The notes under the pieces are model-generated. The model was not told the origin of the DNA. It ran no database searches and worked only from the letters and a program-made list of their open reading frames with translations. From the NCBI GenBank assembly GCA_018608405.1, contig JABAZP010000033.1, forward strand, positions 78,254 through 141,892: a stretch of DNA of 63,639 bases. The letters run 5' to 3'. A program made the position numbers and the translations under genes. Below are positions 8,719-18,611 of the stretch, piece by piece (within the stretch, counting starts at the first letter, position 1; each line of letters begins with the position of its first letter). Source of the stretch: Flavobacteriales bacterium. GTDB lineage: Bacteria; Bacteroidota; Bacteroidia; Flavobacteriales_E; Vicingaceae.

Positions 8719-10677
8719 TTAATTTAACTCCGTTTTAAGTTCCTTCAGAATTTTCTTATCCACCTCAAACTTATTCTTAGATCTTAAGGACTCAATCCAT
8801 TCTTTCTCCAAAAAGTTCTGATAGTCAGACGTGATTAATCCTCGAGAATCGTCTAACGCTTTATACGTTGGTTCAATCACTTCTTCAATCTGAACAAAGT
8901 GGACTCGACCATTCAAAGAAATATTTTCAGAAATTCCTTTTTCCCATTTCACTTGGTCAACAATCTCATTCTCTCCTTTTAAATACTTTTTAGTTTCGTA
9001 CCTTAAATTCAATTGTGAAGCTCTGTTGATCTCTTCCATAATTTCTTTTGCATCCTTCCCTTCCTTCAACATTGTCTTCACTGATTCTGCTACTTTTTTA
9101 TTCAAAGCTGAAAACACCACTGCATCTACTCGCCGATCCCACTTGTAGTTTTCTTTATTTTTAGTGTAAAAATCTTGCAATCCATTCGTATCCTTCACAG
9201 CTTTTGACCAAACCAATTCGTCTGTTAAGTTGAACAATAAAATCCCGTCGTGATATTCTTGCATCAAGTATCTAAAATCAGGATACTCTTCATCTAATTT
9301 ATTGTTTTTATATTCCAATATGCTTGCTCTCTTAAATGCATCATAGCGCGCATTTACGAGCACTCGAGAATCGATTACTTTTTTCGACTTGTTGTTTTCT
9401 AGGTAGTTAGCAAAATCTTGTTGACTAACAGATTTATCTCCTATTTTAAGTATTTCTTTTGTCAATCCCTTGGCGGCCTCAGCTGTCCAAGTTCCTTTGA
9501 AAAAACTAGAGTCAATAATTTTATAAAAATCATCCCGCTCTTTTAAGTTTTCAGAGAATCCATATTGATTTTTGATTTTATTGATAACCGAAGCCTGACT
9601 CAAGTTAGCTCGACTATCTTTTTTAATTTTTTGCATCATTTCAGCTTCCACTGTTTCGAAAGAACCTATTGGGGCATGTTGTATTCGCTTTACAATGTGC
9701 CACCCATACGGTGTAGAAAATGGTTCCGAAATATCTCCATCTGCTTTTAGGTCAAATGCAGCTTTTTCAAACTCAGGCACCATTCTTCCTACACCAAACA
9801 TTGGCAAAATACCACCATCAGCAGCACTTCTTGTATCATCAGAAAACTGAGCAGCTAAATCTTCAAACTTCTCTCCTTGTTCAATCTTGGCATAAATCTC
9901 CTTGATTTTACCTTCTGGGTCATCTGTTTTAGAAAGCTCTTGATCGTTAGAAATTAAGATATGTGCCACTTGAATATTTCCAACCGACGGTCTTTTATCA
10001 ACTACCTTTAAAACGTGGTAACCAAATTGAGTTCTCACTATGTCAGAAATTTCACCCACTTCAGTGTTGTAGGCTGCAGACTCAAATGGATACACCATGT
10101 AAAAAGCAGTAAAGTAACCTAAATTCCCGGCATTCGTTTTTGCTGAAGGGTCATCAGAATACTGTTTCGCCATCAATTCAAAGTCCTGACCATTTTCTAA
10201 ATTCTTTTTTACCCTAACCGCACGCTTGTATGCTGCAGCAGTATCTTCAGGACTTGCATCTTGGTCCAATTTTATTAAGATGTGTGACGCTTTTACATCG
10301 TATTGCAATCTATCGTATGCTTCTTTTTTTAATTCCTCAATAATTCCGTCTGCAGTAAGGTATGGCTGAGCCAATTGCTTTCTATATCCGCTTAATTCGC
10401 GAATAAACGCCGGATTCTTATCCATTTCACGGCTAACAGCTTCTTTTACTTTTAATTTGAAATTAATGTACAAGTCCAAATACTCGCCTACCATACTTTT
10501 GGAGATTATTTCTCCACTGTTATTTTTTTGGTAAACCCTTTTGAACTCAGCTTTGGTAATTTTTTCGTCACCAAAGTCTATAAAAATAGCATCATCTTTA
10601 CTTTGGGCTTGAACCGTTGCTACTGAAAATAAGAAGGCAACAACTATTAAATACTTCAACTTACTCATGTTTCTCAA
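8719..10677 (-). CDS. large periplasmic parvulin-type peptidyl-prolyl isomerase
   Basis: This 652-residue secreted protein has a signal peptide ending at VQAQ (about residue 25), an N-terminal chaperone segment, and two parvulin domains at about 128-226 (ASHILIKLD, NAGNLGYF, FGYHVLKVVDKR) and 233-335 (VAHILISND, DGGILPMFGVG, YGWHIVKRI). A long C-terminal helical region of about 300 residues follows, unlike E. coli SurA. The role is presumably outer-membrane protein or T9SS client folding. The start could be M1 (10677) or M4 (10668); it lies only about 9 bp after guaB, so the two are probably cotranscribed. Confidence 0.88.
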   Translation of the reverse strand: MRNMSKLKYLIVVAFLFSVATVQAQSKDDAIFIDFGDEKITKAEFKRVYQKNNSGEIISKSMVGEYLDLYINFKLKVKEAVSREMDKNPAFIRELSGYRKQLAQPYLTADGIIEELKKEAYDRLQYDVKASHILIKLDQDASPEDTAAAYKRAVRVKKNLENGQDFELMAKQYSDDPSAKTNAGNLGYFTAFYMVYPFESAAYNTEVGEISDIVRTQFGYHVLKVVDKRPSVGNIQVAHILISNDQELSKTDDPEGKIKEIYAKIEQGEKFEDLAAQFSDDTRSAADGGILPMFGVGRMVPEFEKAAFDLKADGDISEPFSTPYGWHIVKRIQHAPIGSFETVEAEMMQKIKKDSRANLSQASVINKIKNQYGFSENLKERDDFYKIIDSSFFKGTWTAEAAKGLTKEILKIGDKSVSQQDFANYLENNKSKKVIDSRVLVNARYDAFKRASILEYKNNKLDEEYPDFRYLMQEYHDGILLFNLTDELVWSKAVKDTNGLQDFYTKNKENYKWDRRVDAVVFSALNKKVAESVKTMLKEGKDAKEIMEEINRASQLNLRYETKKYLKGENEIVDQVKWEKGISENISLNGRVHFVQIEEVIEPTYKALDDSRGLITSDYQNFLEKEWIESLRSKNKFEVDKKILKELKTELN

Positions 10678-10685
10678 TTTTAAAA

Positions 10686-12161
10686 TTAACGGCTATAATT
10701 AGGTGCTTCTCTTGTTATGGTTACATCGTGAGGATGACTTTCTCGAATTCCTGCGTGCGTTACCTTAATAAAAGTAGCATCGGTTTTTAACTTGTCTATG
10801 GTTGCGCAACCGCAATATCCCATTCCGGCTCGTATTCCTCCAATCATTTGATAAATTACTTCACTCAGGGTTCCTTTAAAGGGAACTCTTCCACTAATGC
10901 CTTCTGGAACTAATTTTTTAATATCCTCTTCCATGTCCTGAAAGTATCTGTCTTTTGAGCCTTTCTGCATGGCTTCCAATGAACCCATTCCGCGGTAAGC
11001 TTTAAACTTTCTACCCTCATAAATTATTGTTTCACCGGGTGATTCTTCTACTCCTGCGAATAAAGAACCTGCCATAATTGTATCTGCTCCTGCAGCAAGC
11101 GCCTTAACAATGTCGCCTGTAAAACGAAGGCCGCCGTCTGCTATAACAGGAACACCTGTTCCCTGCAATGCTTCTGCAACCATCATTACCGCTGAAAATT
11201 GAGGTACACCGACCCCTGCAATTACTCTTGTTGTGCAAATTGATCCAGGACCAATTCCCACCTTTATACCGTCTGCCCCTGCTTCTGCTAGGGCAACAGC
11301 TGCTTCTTTTGTTGCGATGTTTCCAACAATAACTTCTAACTCTTTAAATTGAGACTTTACTCGCTTTAGTGTTTCAATAACTCCGGCAGAATGTCCGTGA
11401 GCCGTATCAATAATTACTGCATCGACTCCAACACTAACTAATGCCGAAACTCGCTCCATTACATCTCCTGTAACGCCAACAGCTGCAGCTACTCTTAATC
11501 GTCCAAACTTGTCCTTACAAGCATTTGGCCTTTCCTTTACTTTAATGATATCACGGTAAGTGATTAAACCGATCAGCGTGTTTGTATCATCAACAACTGG
11601 AAGTTTTTCGATTTTGTGTGCTTGTAAAATTTGCTCTGCTTCTGTCAGGTCTGTGCCCATTTTAGCAGTTACAATGTTTTTAGAAGTCATTACATTGGCC
11701 ACAGCTTCTGACAGATTCTTTTGAAATCTTAAATCTCTATTGGTAACAATTCCAATTAGCTTTTTATTTGCATCCACTACCGGAATACCACCAATCTTAT
11801 TTTCTTTCATCAAATTAAGCGCATCTGAAACTTTAGCTTCAACATGCAGCGTAATAGGATCTAGGATCATTCCACTTTCAGAACGTTTTACCTTTCTCAC
11901 CTCAGCTGCCTGCTGCTCAATTGTCATGTTTTTGTGCAAAACACCAATTCCTCCTTCACCAGCAATTGCAATTGCAAGTGCAGACTCAGTGACTGTATCC
12001 ATTGCAGCAGATACAATTGGAGTGTTTAATCGTATTTTTTTTGTAAACTGCGATGATATGTTTACTTCTCTTGGCATAATCTCAGAATAAGCCGGAACTA
12101 ACAATACATCATCGTAAGTAAGGCCTTCAGGTAGAAAACGGCTTTCAGAACTTTTACTCAT
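10686..12161 (-). CDS. guaB: inosine-5'-monophosphate dehydrogenase
   Basis: It converts IMP to XMP with NAD+, the committed step of guanine nucleotide synthesis. The 491-residue length is standard. The catalytic loop [12 protein letters not shown] places the nucleophile at Cys309. Two CBS domains interrupt the TIM barrel at about 95-205. The flap segment [14 protein letters not shown] and the C-terminal GAGMGYCG-type segment ([11 protein letters not shown]) are present. It is the first gene of a leftward string with the three chaperones and moxR. A TATTTTTG element lies about 22 nt upstream. Confidence 0.97.
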   Translation of the reverse strand: MSKSSESRFLPEGLTYDDVLLVPAYSEIMPREVNISSQFTKKIRLNTPIVSAAMDTVTESALAIAIAGEGGIGVLHKNMTIEQQAAEVRKVKRSESGMILDPITLHVEAKVSDALNLMKENKIGGIPVVDANKKLIGIVTNRDLRFQKNLSEAVANVMTSKNIVTAKMGTDLTEAEQILQAHKIEKLPVVDDTNTLIGLITYRDIIKVKERPNACKDKFGRLRVAAAVGVTGDVMERVSALVSVGVDAVIIDTAHGHSAGVIETLKRVKSQFKELEVIVGNIATKEAAVALAEAGADGIKVGIGPGSICTTRVIAGVGVPQFSAVMMVAEALQGTGVPVIADGGLRFTGDIVKALAAGADTIMAGSLFAGVEESPGETIIYEGRKFKAYRGMGSLEAMQKGSKDRYFQDMEEDIKKLVPEGISGRVPFKGTLSEVIYQMIGGIRAGMGYCGCATIDKLKTDATFIKVTHAGIRESHPHDVTITREAPNYSR

Positions 12162-12182
12162 AGTGGCGTTTTTTTAAGCTGA

Positions 12183-12190
12183 CAAAAATA
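12183..12190 (-). promoter_or_regulatory. TAnnTTTG -7 element for guaB
   Basis: On the minus strand this reads TATTTTTG, about 21 nt before the guaB ATG at 12161. It would drive the guaB-chaperone-moxR string. Confidence 0.5.
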
Positions 12191-12228
12191 ATCATTCTGC
12201 GCCCGCTTTAGCTGTTAATTTAAACTAA

Positions 12229-12256
12229 AAATGGGAGCTATTTCTAGCTCCCATTT
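12229..12256 (-). terminator. hairpin terminator of the gliding/T9SS protein gene
   Basis: AAATGGGAGCTA (12229-12240) and TAGCTCCCATTT (12245-12256) form a perfect 12-bp stem with a 4-nt loop, 25 bp past the stop of the leftward 1665-residue gene. The following T tract on the minus strand is short. It separates that gene from guaB. Confidence 0.75.
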
Positions 12257-12280
12257 GATAATCACTTATTGGATGTTGAA

Positions 12281-15200
12281 CTACCTAATCAAGGTAACAC
12301 TTCCCTTTCTTCGTTTCTCTTCTCCATCACCATCTCGGTAACGAATCATGTACACATAAGAGCCTGTCGCAGCATCCTCTCCGTCAACTGTTCCGTCCCA
12401 TCCTTTGTTGATGTCGTTCGTCAGGTAAACCTGCTCACCCCATCTGTTGTAAATGGTCATCTCAAACTGATCGAACTGGAAGAACTGTCCTTTTGGTCCA
12501 AACGTGTTGTTGATTCCATCCGGTGCAAATGCATTCGGAACATACATCAATGGATCTTGCAAAGCTTCAGCAATGTTCGAATTTGATACTTGCGGAGTTA
12601 AGTCATTCGGGTAACCGTTCACTGCACTTGGCAAGATTGGCCCTTGAACTGCTTCTACTCTGTAGTAGAATTTTCCCGTTGACGTTACATCATCAGCAAT
12701 CTCATCTACAAACACATTGTAATCATACGCACTGTTTGGCATTACTTGTTTGTAAACTGTTGTTGAGTAGGTTCTACTAGTCGTTTTATAAACGTTGTAA
12801 TACGCAACCGTACTATCCCAATCTACATATCGGTTCCACTTCAAGGTGTTGGTTAAGCCTTCATCATCAGACTCCACTACCAAGTGAATGGTTCGACCGA
12901 AATTTGACGTACTGGTTAGAATGTCACAGTCGTTTTGAGATACTACTTGGTAGTAATAATCCTCTGCATTCACATCAGCTGTCTCATCAATAAAGGTAAA
13001 TCGATCATCCGTTCCCAACCCACGTGCATCAATGTATGCCTGTGGCAACAATTCATTTCGGTTAGTTCCTCTAAATACCGTGTACCCTTTTACCGGAGTT
13101 AACACATCTCTAAAGTATTTAACTTCTACTTGTTCGTTTGGCAACACCGTTGCATTGGTTAAGTAGTAATACAATGGCGTATCTTCATACACCGAGTATG
13201 CTGAATCTACATTAGAGAATGGCGTTACGTAACCAGGAACTGTTGGATCTAACGATTTAGCTTGAACTTGATAATAATACGTCAAACCTCCATCAGTAAT
13301 CAAATGGTCAAAAGTTGAATCCGTTGTTGTAGAATTCGGAATCTCTCTCCATGGCGAACCATTGTCATCACTGTACCACACTGAATATTCAACATCAAAG
13401 TCAGGGTTTAAGCCAACATACTGTGTCCAAGAAACCGTGTTTACTGAATCACAAACCTTCCACTCCACATCAACATCCATTGATTTATGGTAAACCGGTG
13501 GAACTTTTGTAACGTTATTACACTTGTCCTTCGCGATTGAACCAACCATTCTAACGGTATCCGTAGCATCTAAAATAGCTTGTGGAAAAGCTACGGATCT
13601 AAATGGTGCATTGTTGTCAATCCATACAGCATCGCCTGTTAAGTCAACATTGTTTGGTTGACCAGAATTAACTCCAATAATGGTGTTAAAGTTCAAGCTG
13701 TCTACTCCCAATCCATTTCCTAACCAATGCGCTACAAGCGACTTAGACACTCTATCAAAAGTTAACATGGCTAAGTGCTCAGGCTCTGGCGGAACTGTGT
13801 CTAAGTGAACTGTATCAGCAACGTTAGACTGCACTTGACAAGTAAAACCAACTGCTTGGTACAAGTCATCCGTATAGTTCAATCTGTATCGAACAGGCAA
13901 TACACAGTCATCTGTTTGAATGGTTTCAGAATGAACCCCTCCAAATGGAGCTGAACTCGTATTGGCTAACGGATCTGTATTCTCACCGATAAAAAGATCA
14001 AAGAACTTACCTGTTCTACCACTGGCATAATCAGGACCCGCAGGATTCCAAGTTAAGTCAGTTATTACTTGCGGCACTCCTTGTCTTGGTGAAGCCGATA
14101 AGAATATAGAGCTGATTTCGTTGTAAGTAGAATCTTGCAAACCATCGCAACCTGCTAAACTTGTGATTCTAAAATCATACTGCTCATTTTGAGCGTTGAT
14201 TCCCGTAATCGTGTAGTTATCATCTCCTATTACTAAGAGTTCGTCAGCATCTCCAGGAATTTCATTCCAAGTAGCTGCAGTAGCTCTTTTGTACTGAATG
14301 TTATAGTTTGCAAAGTTATTGACCCTGTCTATCGCAGGTACCCAAGATAATTGAACCGAGCCATCTGCATTCACAAACGTACAACGAGGAATTGGAGGAC
14401 CAACTAACTCATCGGTTGCTAAATCAACGGGTGCGGTGTAATTATGAATAGCTGAAATATTCACTTTGCCTCTAGAATCGGTAGCAACCACTTTAAATTG
14501 CACCGTGTTTCCTCTTGTCATACCTCCTATTACGGCGGTAGTCGTATTTCCGTTGTTAATAAGATTATTATTATCTACTACAAATCCTCTTCCATCATTG
14601 TAATTCACATACACGCGGTACCTGGTAACGTTGTTCGGAGCTGCAGGTCGAGTTCCTATGGTGCTCGCCGGTTGATTCCAATTTAACGTATATTCTCCTG
14701 CACAAGGATCTGATAAGAAGCCTGTCGGCACCATGGTATTATAACTACTTATATACTGACGGTTAAGCGGTTTACATGCATCAATGGCTTGTATCAAAAT
14801 ATTTTTGCTCGTTAAATCTGCTCCTGTCAGCACTACTACTGAATCATTCAGTGCATTTACGGTTGTCAGTAAATTGGCTGGAGTGGTATCGTTTTCAAAA
14901 ATTCGGTAAGAACCTGTTGTTCTTTTTCCCTGCAAATTGATTCTTAAGAAAACAGTACCATCTGCTCTCACCTCTACTGTATCAAAAGTAGGGTCTGGAA
15001 TAAAGGACGGAGCTACCATAAACGTGGTATCGATTGTACTAAAGGTACTGAAATACAAGGTATCCAAACTATCTGAACGGATACCTGAACCTTCTTTCCA
15101 CTTAATTACTGTATCTCTCGCTTCAACTCTAAAACCTACATAATTGCTACAAGAGGTTGCTCCTACATTATAAGTCGTAGCATTGGTGTCTCCTATAATG

Positions 15201-17278
15201 TACCAGTTACTAGCTGTTGCTACTCCTCCGTTTGAAATAGAGTCATTTGCGTAAATATAAAAATGCGTTGGTGACTCATAAGTAAATGGTGCGTCATTTA
15301 AATAAGGATACGTTTTAGAACCCAATGGCTTTGGTCTATTCCAATCCAATCGAGCAAGCGATCTTGTTGGGTTGACTACAGTTCCCGCTCCAGCAGGAGT
15401 TGCATTTACCTCCATAATTCTTGCAGGTTCTGACCATATTGATGCATTGGTATCTGTACAACCTGACAATGTTCTCATTCGAACGTAGAAGTCAGAAAAT
15501 ATTCCTCGATGAGAATCTTTTGACTCCAAAATATTGTAGCCACTAGTAGGATCGTTCACATCATTATAGTTGTATGGACTAAATGCTACATCTCGCTTGT
15601 CTTGTTGGTAATTCGTTATGAACGCATCTCTCGACTGCCAAAAAGTTGGCTGTTGTGCATTTCTAGGAGTTGAACTAGTTGACTCGAAGTGGTCATTCCT
15701 TCTATCGGGCGGATTAAACTGTCGAGCTGAATCCAAAGGTGGCACCCAACTGTAACGCGTTGTTCCATCCAATAGCACAGACACACCTTTCATAATAGGC
15801 TCCGTCAATGGAATAGGATCTTTTACTCGAACAGTTACCGTTGGATAGTTAATTCCCGGTATTGGACAGTGATCATCCGTTACCCGCATAACAAAGTTGT
15901 AAATTCCCACATTCGTTCCAGGGAAACCTGTTTTTGTTTGAATGTGCTTACAGTCGGTTTGCCAAACAAACTCCACCCCAATTACTCCTAGTCCTTTTAC
16001 TACTGTAACCGGAGGGGTTGCCGTTTGATCTACGAAGGGTGCGGGGTTACCTTTTAAGTAAGCACACGGGTGTACATCTTTACTGTTAATAATACACGGC
16101 TGTCCGTTCGGATCTGCAGCATAGCCTTTAGAAGGACCGGTCCTAGATCGCGTAAATAGAAGCCCATCGGGTATCATGGTTAAAATTTGAGAAAAAGGAG
16201 CCACATTAATTCGATCGTTATCAAGAACCTGAATTGGAATCGATACCGTTTGTCCAGCGGTTATAGTAGAAATAGTGTTATTGGTGGGCACCCCATCAAT
16301 AAGTACAGTTGGCACATTATTTTGAACACCAGGAGATCCTGGTAAATCTGGACAATCAAAAATAGAAATCGGTATTTCTCGATAAACTGTGGCAATTCGT
16401 TGACCTTCTCTGTAAGCATCTACCTGAACAACGGTAATGTACTTTTTAATTCCAACACCACTGTAAACTGCTAAACGAGTAACTCCTGTTAATGGATTCA
16501 ACGTTGCAGGAACATTGTTAATGTTTCTGTTTTGATCCGGAGTAGGATTAGTAGGTGAGAAACCAATTTTATAAGTTAATGCTTGAGGGTTACCTTGTGG
16601 TGGGTTGTAAGGTCTGTCCCAAGAATAAATTAATGAATCTAAATCATCATCAATAGCGGTGTGATTGTAAGTAAAATCATAACCTCTACAAATTAATGTA
16701 GCAGGAAGCGCTCTAAAGTTAGGTGAAGAATCAAAACATGGATCTGCAGGTGCACCTCCTGGAAGCGGATACATTACTGCTCTCAAAAGCATACTTCCGT
16801 TGGTATTTACATTTTCAATGTCATTTGGTCTACAACATGGAGAAGTCCAAAAGAATTTCCACCCTGCTGAGGGAGGAGTTCCTGTAAGTGTAACAGGATT
16901 TGAATTATAAGTAAACTGCTGCACTGTACCTTGATCTCCATTGGCACAACTACGTGGCTGGTTTTCATAAGGAATACAATCCGGGGAAGTATCTCCATTA
17001 TTAGAGTTTTGAAACCTTACCCTATCCGGCAACATTGTAATGGTGTTCACTACAGACCCGCCAACACCATTTCTAGGTAATGGGTTTCCAACGATGTTAA
17101 TCGTTTCGTTTTGGAAGGTCCACTGAATACCGGTACAATCTCGGTAGATAGACATGGAAAAAATGTATTGACCATTCGGCAAACACCTCCAACTAATTTC
17201 TCCTCCCAATACGTGAGAAGCTTTTGCATTTGCTGCAAATCCAATGATTACAGCTAAGAGCAGTATTATCTTTTTCAT
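12281..17278 (-). CDS. giant secreted protein with T9SS type B (gliding motility-associated) C-terminal domain
   Basis: This 1665-residue protein begins with a signal peptide (MKKIILLLAVIIGFAANAKA) and the segment SHVLGGEISWRC, typical of this Bacteroidota surface family. The middle is made of Ig/fibronectin-like beta modules with repeated aromatic strands such as YYYQVQAKSLDP, YYYQVVSQNDCD and FYYRVEAVQG. The last 90 residues (from about 1575, YVPNAFAPDGINNTFGPKG through YNRWGEQVYLT to GSVTLIR) are the CHU_C/type B sorting domain, which directs export through the type IX system. It is expected at the cell surface or released, as an adhesin or motility-related protein. It has its own promoter element and terminator. 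Confidence 0.92.
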   Translation of the reverse strand: MKKIILLLAVIIGFAANAKASHVLGGEISWRCLPNGQYIFSMSIYRDCTGIQWTFQNETINIVGNPLPRNGVGGSVVNTITMLPDRVRFQNSNNGDTSPDCIPYENQPRSCANGDQGTVQQFTYNSNPVTLTGTPPSAGWKFFWTSPCCRPNDIENVNTNGSMLLRAVMYPLPGGAPADPCFDSSPNFRALPATLICRGYDFTYNHTAIDDDLDSLIYSWDRPYNPPQGNPQALTYKIGFSPTNPTPDQNRNINNVPATLNPLTGVTRLAVYSGVGIKKYITVVQVDAYREGQRIATVYREIPISIFDCPDLPGSPGVQNNVPTVLIDGVPTNNTISTITAGQTVSIPIQVLDNDRINVAPFSQILTMIPDGLLFTRSRTGPSKGYAADPNGQPCIINSKDVHPCAYLKGNPAPFVDQTATPPVTVVKGLGVIGVEFVWQTDCKHIQTKTGFPGTNVGIYNFVMRVTDDHCPIPGINYPTVTVRVKDPIPLTEPIMKGVSVLLDGTTRYSWVPPLDSARQFNPPDRRNDHFESTSSTPRNAQQPTFWQSRDAFITNYQQDKRDVAFSPYNYNDVNDPTSGYNILESKDSHRGIFSDFYVRMRTLSGCTDTNASIWSEPARIMEVNATPAGAGTVVNPTRSLARLDWNRPKPLGSKTYPYLNDAPFTYESPTHFYIYANDSISNGGVATASNWYIIGDTNATTYNVGATSCSNYVGFRVEARDTVIKWKEGSGIRSDSLDTLYFSTFSTIDTTFMVAPSFIPDPTFDTVEVRADGTVFLRINLQGKRTTGSYRIFENDTTPANLLTTVNALNDSVVVLTGADLTSKNILIQAIDACKPLNRQYISSYNTMVPTGFLSDPCAGEYTLNWNQPASTIGTRPAAPNNVTRYRVYVNYNDGRGFVVDNNNLINNGNTTTAVIGGMTRGNTVQFKVVATDSRGKVNISAIHNYTAPVDLATDELVGPPIPRCTFVNADGSVQLSWVPAIDRVNNFANYNIQYKRATAATWNEIPGDADELLVIGDDNYTITGINAQNEQYDFRITSLAGCDGLQDSTYNEISSIFLSASPRQGVPQVITDLTWNPAGPDYASGRTGKFFDLFIGENTDPLANTSSAPFGGVHSETIQTDDCVLPVRYRLNYTDDLYQAVGFTCQVQSNVADTVHLDTVPPEPEHLAMLTFDRVSKSLVAHWLGNGLGVDSLNFNTIIGVNSGQPNNVDLTGDAVWIDNNAPFRSVAFPQAILDATDTVRMVGSIAKDKCNNVTKVPPVYHKSMDVDVEWKVCDSVNTVSWTQYVGLNPDFDVEYSVWYSDDNGSPWREIPNSTTTDSTFDHLITDGGLTYYYQVQAKSLDPTVPGYVTPFSNVDSAYSVYEDTPLYYYLTNATVLPNEQVEVKYFRDVLTPVKGYTVFRGTNRNELLPQAYIDARGLGTDDRFTFIDETADVNAEDYYYQVVSQNDCDILTSTSNFGRTIHLVVESDDEGLTNTLKWNRYVDWDSTVAYYNVYKTTSRTYSTTVYKQVMPNSAYDYNVFVDEIADDVTSTGKFYYRVEAVQGPILPSAVNGYPNDLTPQVSNSNIAEALQDPLMYVPNAFAPDGINNTFGPKGQFFQFDQFEMTIYNRWGEQVYLTNDINKGWDGTVDGEDAATGSYVYMIRYRDGDGEEKRRKGSVTLIR

Positions 17279-17328
17279 AATTTGATTTTTTACACCTTAA
17301 TGACGTAACATTTTTCAATGGTTGCCTA

Positions 17329-17336
17329 CAAATTTA
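17329..17336 (-). promoter_or_regulatory. TAnnTTTG -7 element of the giant T9SS gene
   Basis: On the minus strand this reads TAAATTTG, an exact consensus match, overlapping the last codon of the upstream M16 gene and leaving a leader of about 45 nt before the ATG at 17278. Confidence 0.5.
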
Positions 17337-18611
17337 AAGTTTTCCAACCACTATTTTTTTTAGGGTAGCATAATTCATATGGGTCCGCGCTACCGCTTGA
17401 ATTTTTTCAGCCTTCATTGTTTTAATTTCTTGAATTAAATTTTGATAGTAATCATACCCTAAGCCTTGGTGGTTTAACATTTGAAATCGAGCCATTGCGC
17501 TAAAAGACCCGTCAAACCCTTTCATGATGTTGCCTAAAATATAATTTTTAACCAATTTAAGTTCCTCTTGAGAAACCAATACGTTGCGCAATTGGTTCAT
17601 TTCAAATTCAATTTCCTTTAAAGTAGCAGCAGTCACTTCTGCACCTACTTCTGTTGAAACAATAAAATACGATAGCCCCTCAAGATGAATTACTCCGCTT
17701 CCAATGCCGTACGTGTACCCTTTGTCCTCTCGAATATTACTCATTAAGCGAGAACCAAAATAACCTCCTAAAATGGTATTGGCCACAAATAAAGCAGGAA
17801 AGTCTGCATGGCTTCGGTTAATGGTAACAGCTCCTAAACGAATTGCAGACTGAATTGCACCCTTCTTTTCGATCAACTTTACATCCGAAACGTTGTTTTC
17901 GTTCCCCATCATTACTTCCGATACACCGTGTCGCTCAATACCCTTCTGATTAAATACGTTCTCCACAGTTTGTAACACCTCAGTAGTGACCTTACCTGAC
18001 AAATAAACCTGAAAAGTGGCCGACTTGTAGCGATTGTTGTAAAATAAAATGAGATCTTCCCGTTGTACCTCTTTATAGTTACTAGCACTCACTTTCCAAC
18101 TGTATGGATGGTCCTGCCCAAGTAATTCCTCCATGAACTCATTTCGAGCTACCCAACCCACTTTTTCTCGATTTACTTCAAATTTCTGAGCGTTAATTTT
18201 TAAGTAGGTATCAATTTCGTTTTGCGGGAAATTTGCCGTTGACAACACCTCTTGTAAATAAGGTAATAGTTTAGGAATGCTTCTTTCTAGGCAATGCAAA
18301 ACAACCGATGCCTTATCGGCCGAACAAGAGGTATCTAAAAAAGCACCTTCATTGTCGAAAAAACTGGCAATCTCATAGGCCAAGTATTTTTCACAGCCTT
18401 CTAAAATCAAGTTATTTACCATTGCTGCAATCAGCGCTTTGTCTTGAAACTTTGAACCTGCTTGAAATTCTATTTCCATTTTAACCACCTTACAATCGTC
18501 TTGAAGGATACTGTGGCATTGAATTCCTGAACTAAAAATGGTGGTTTGCGCTTTTGCAAATTCTATCTTCTCAATCTCCTGCTGACTGGGAGCTACACTT
18601 CTATCCATCAT
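17334..18611 (-). CDS. M16-family peptidase homologue lacking the zinc motif
   Basis: The 425-residue protein has the two-domain M16 (insulinase/PqqL-like) architecture: N-terminal M16 region and C-terminal M16_C region (LYFNNRYKS-like segment LFYNNRYKSATFQVYLSG near 190). The HxxEH zinc site expected near residues 63-75 is absent; that stretch reads VNNLILEGCEKYL, so it cannot bind zinc in the usual way. The GGYFGSRLMSNIREDKGYTYG motif of the substrate-binding half is intact. It overlaps the active M16 gene by 4 nt. The two probably form an active/inactive heterodimer, as in other bacterial M16B pairs. Confidence 0.87.
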   Translation of the reverse strand: MMDRSVAPSQQEIEKIEFAKAQTTIFSSGIQCHSILQDDCKVVKMEIEFQAGSKFQDKALIAAMVNNLILEGCEKYLAYEIASFFDNEGAFLDTSCSADKASVVLHCLERSIPKLLPYLQEVLSTANFPQNEIDTYLKINAQKFEVNREKVGWVARNEFMEELLGQDHPYSWKVSASNYKEVQREDLILFYNNRYKSATFQVYLSGKVTTEVLQTVENVFNQKGIERHGVSEVMMGNENNVSDVKLIEKKGAIQSAIRLGAVTINRSHADFPALFVANTILGGYFGSRLMSNIREDKGYTYGIGSGVIHLEGLSYFIVSTEVGAEVTAATLKEIEFEMNQLRNVLVSQEELKLVKNYILGNIMKGFDGSFSAMARFQMLNHQGLGYDYYQNLIQEIKTMKAEKIQAVARTHMNYATLKKIVVGKL

